NCBI GenBank assembly: GCA_027081375.1
Contig: JALWKR010000075.1
Coordinates: 1-6,421, forward strand
Direction of reading: 5' to 3'
Source of the DNA: Persephonella sp.
Lineage (GTDB): Bacteria > Aquificota > Aquificia > Aquificales > Hydrogenothermaceae
Length of the DNA: 6,421 nucleotides
Part shown: piece by piece, positions 6,281-6,421 of the stretch
How the letters are laid out: every line of letters starts with the position of its first letter
Numbering within the stretch: the first letter of the stretch is position 1
Notes under the pieces: model-generated
What the model saw: only the letters and a program-made list of their open reading frames with translations
Databases searched by the model: none
Told to the model about the DNA's origin: nothing
Translations under genes and position numbers: made by a program

Positions 6281-6421
6281 TTATTGAATAATGATATTAA
6301 TATCACCTGGATTACCATAGTGAACTGTTGTTGTACTTTCAGATGTATTCACTCCATCTGAAACTTCAAGTTTTATTTCAATGTCACTCATAGGCTCAAA
6401 ACCTGTTAAATCTAAAGTGTA
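6281..6421 (-). CDS. 3' end of an upstream gene, C-terminal Ig/PKD-like beta segment (partial)
   Basis: Read on the - strand from the window edge, the frame is open for 46 codons to a TAA at 6283-6281; the rest lies outside the window. The segment contains SDIEIKLEVSDGVNTSEST followed by TTVHY. This alternating-strand wording, with a V-S-D-G-V turn, is typical of the last strands of Ig-like, PKD or cadherin-like extracellular domains. It ends in GNPGDINIIIQ. The gap to the lipoprotein ATG is 18 bases with no terminator, so the two genes are almost certainly one operon. The tail DINIIIQ resembles EINVYIQNK at the lipoprotein's C-terminus, which suggests related or jointly acting surface proteins. 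The fragment is too short for a family assignment. Confidence 0.7.
   Translation of the reverse strand, partial: YTLDLTGFEPMSDIEIKLEVSDGVNTSESTTTVHYGNPGDINIIIQ

Noticed and set aside
5721..6287. Two + strand open frames opposite the N-terminal half of the lipoprotein
   Set aside because: Both are antisense to a gene with a strong Shine-Dalgarno and lipobox, and their products show no domain signs.

Overview
This is a low-GC, gene-dense bacterial window with one gene leaving rightward and four genes leaving leftward, meeting at a shared terminator. Arginine is encoded almost entirely by AGA and isoleucine often by ATA. The lysyl-tRNA synthetase carries an extra N-terminal block, and the envelope genes are of diderm type (an outer-membrane FadL-family barrel and a lipoprotein). 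Together these suggest a thermophilic member of the Aquificota, perhaps Hydrogenothermaceae such as Persephonella or Sulfurihydrogenibium. That placement is inferred from protein character and codon use, not from a search.

Layout: bases 1-1738 (+) hold the lysyl-tRNA synthetase gene lysS, missing only its extreme 5' end. Bases 1743-1773 hold a perfect-palindrome terminator shared by the converging genes. Bases 1765-4575 (-) hold a two-gene operon. Its first gene encodes a FadL/OmpP1-type outer-membrane transporter. Its second gene, 9 bases downstream, encodes an AMP-forming acyl-CoA synthetase whose Shine-Dalgarno overlaps the transporter's stop codon. A candidate promoter and the upstream operon's terminator occupy the 118-base gap 4576-4693. 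Bases 4694-6262 (-) encode a large unfamiliar lipoprotein, and 6281-6421 (-) hold the 3' end of another gene directly upstream of it in the same operon.

How the genes fit together: the FadL-type channel and the acyl-CoA synthetase form a plausible uptake-and-activation pair for fatty acids or similar hydrophobic carboxylates. The lipoprotein operon is the least explained part. The lipoprotein has a lipobox, ten cysteines in the mature chain, a seven-copy hexapeptide array built around Asn-Asp, and two back-to-back 12-residue calcium-type loops. The truncated neighbour ends in an Ig/PKD-like beta segment and has a C-terminal tail resembling that of the lipoprotein. I read this operon as encoding cell-surface, probably calcium-stabilised proteins of unknown function. 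No RNA genes, CRISPR arrays, insertion sequences or attachment sites were seen, and no gene-free stretch exceeds 120 bases.
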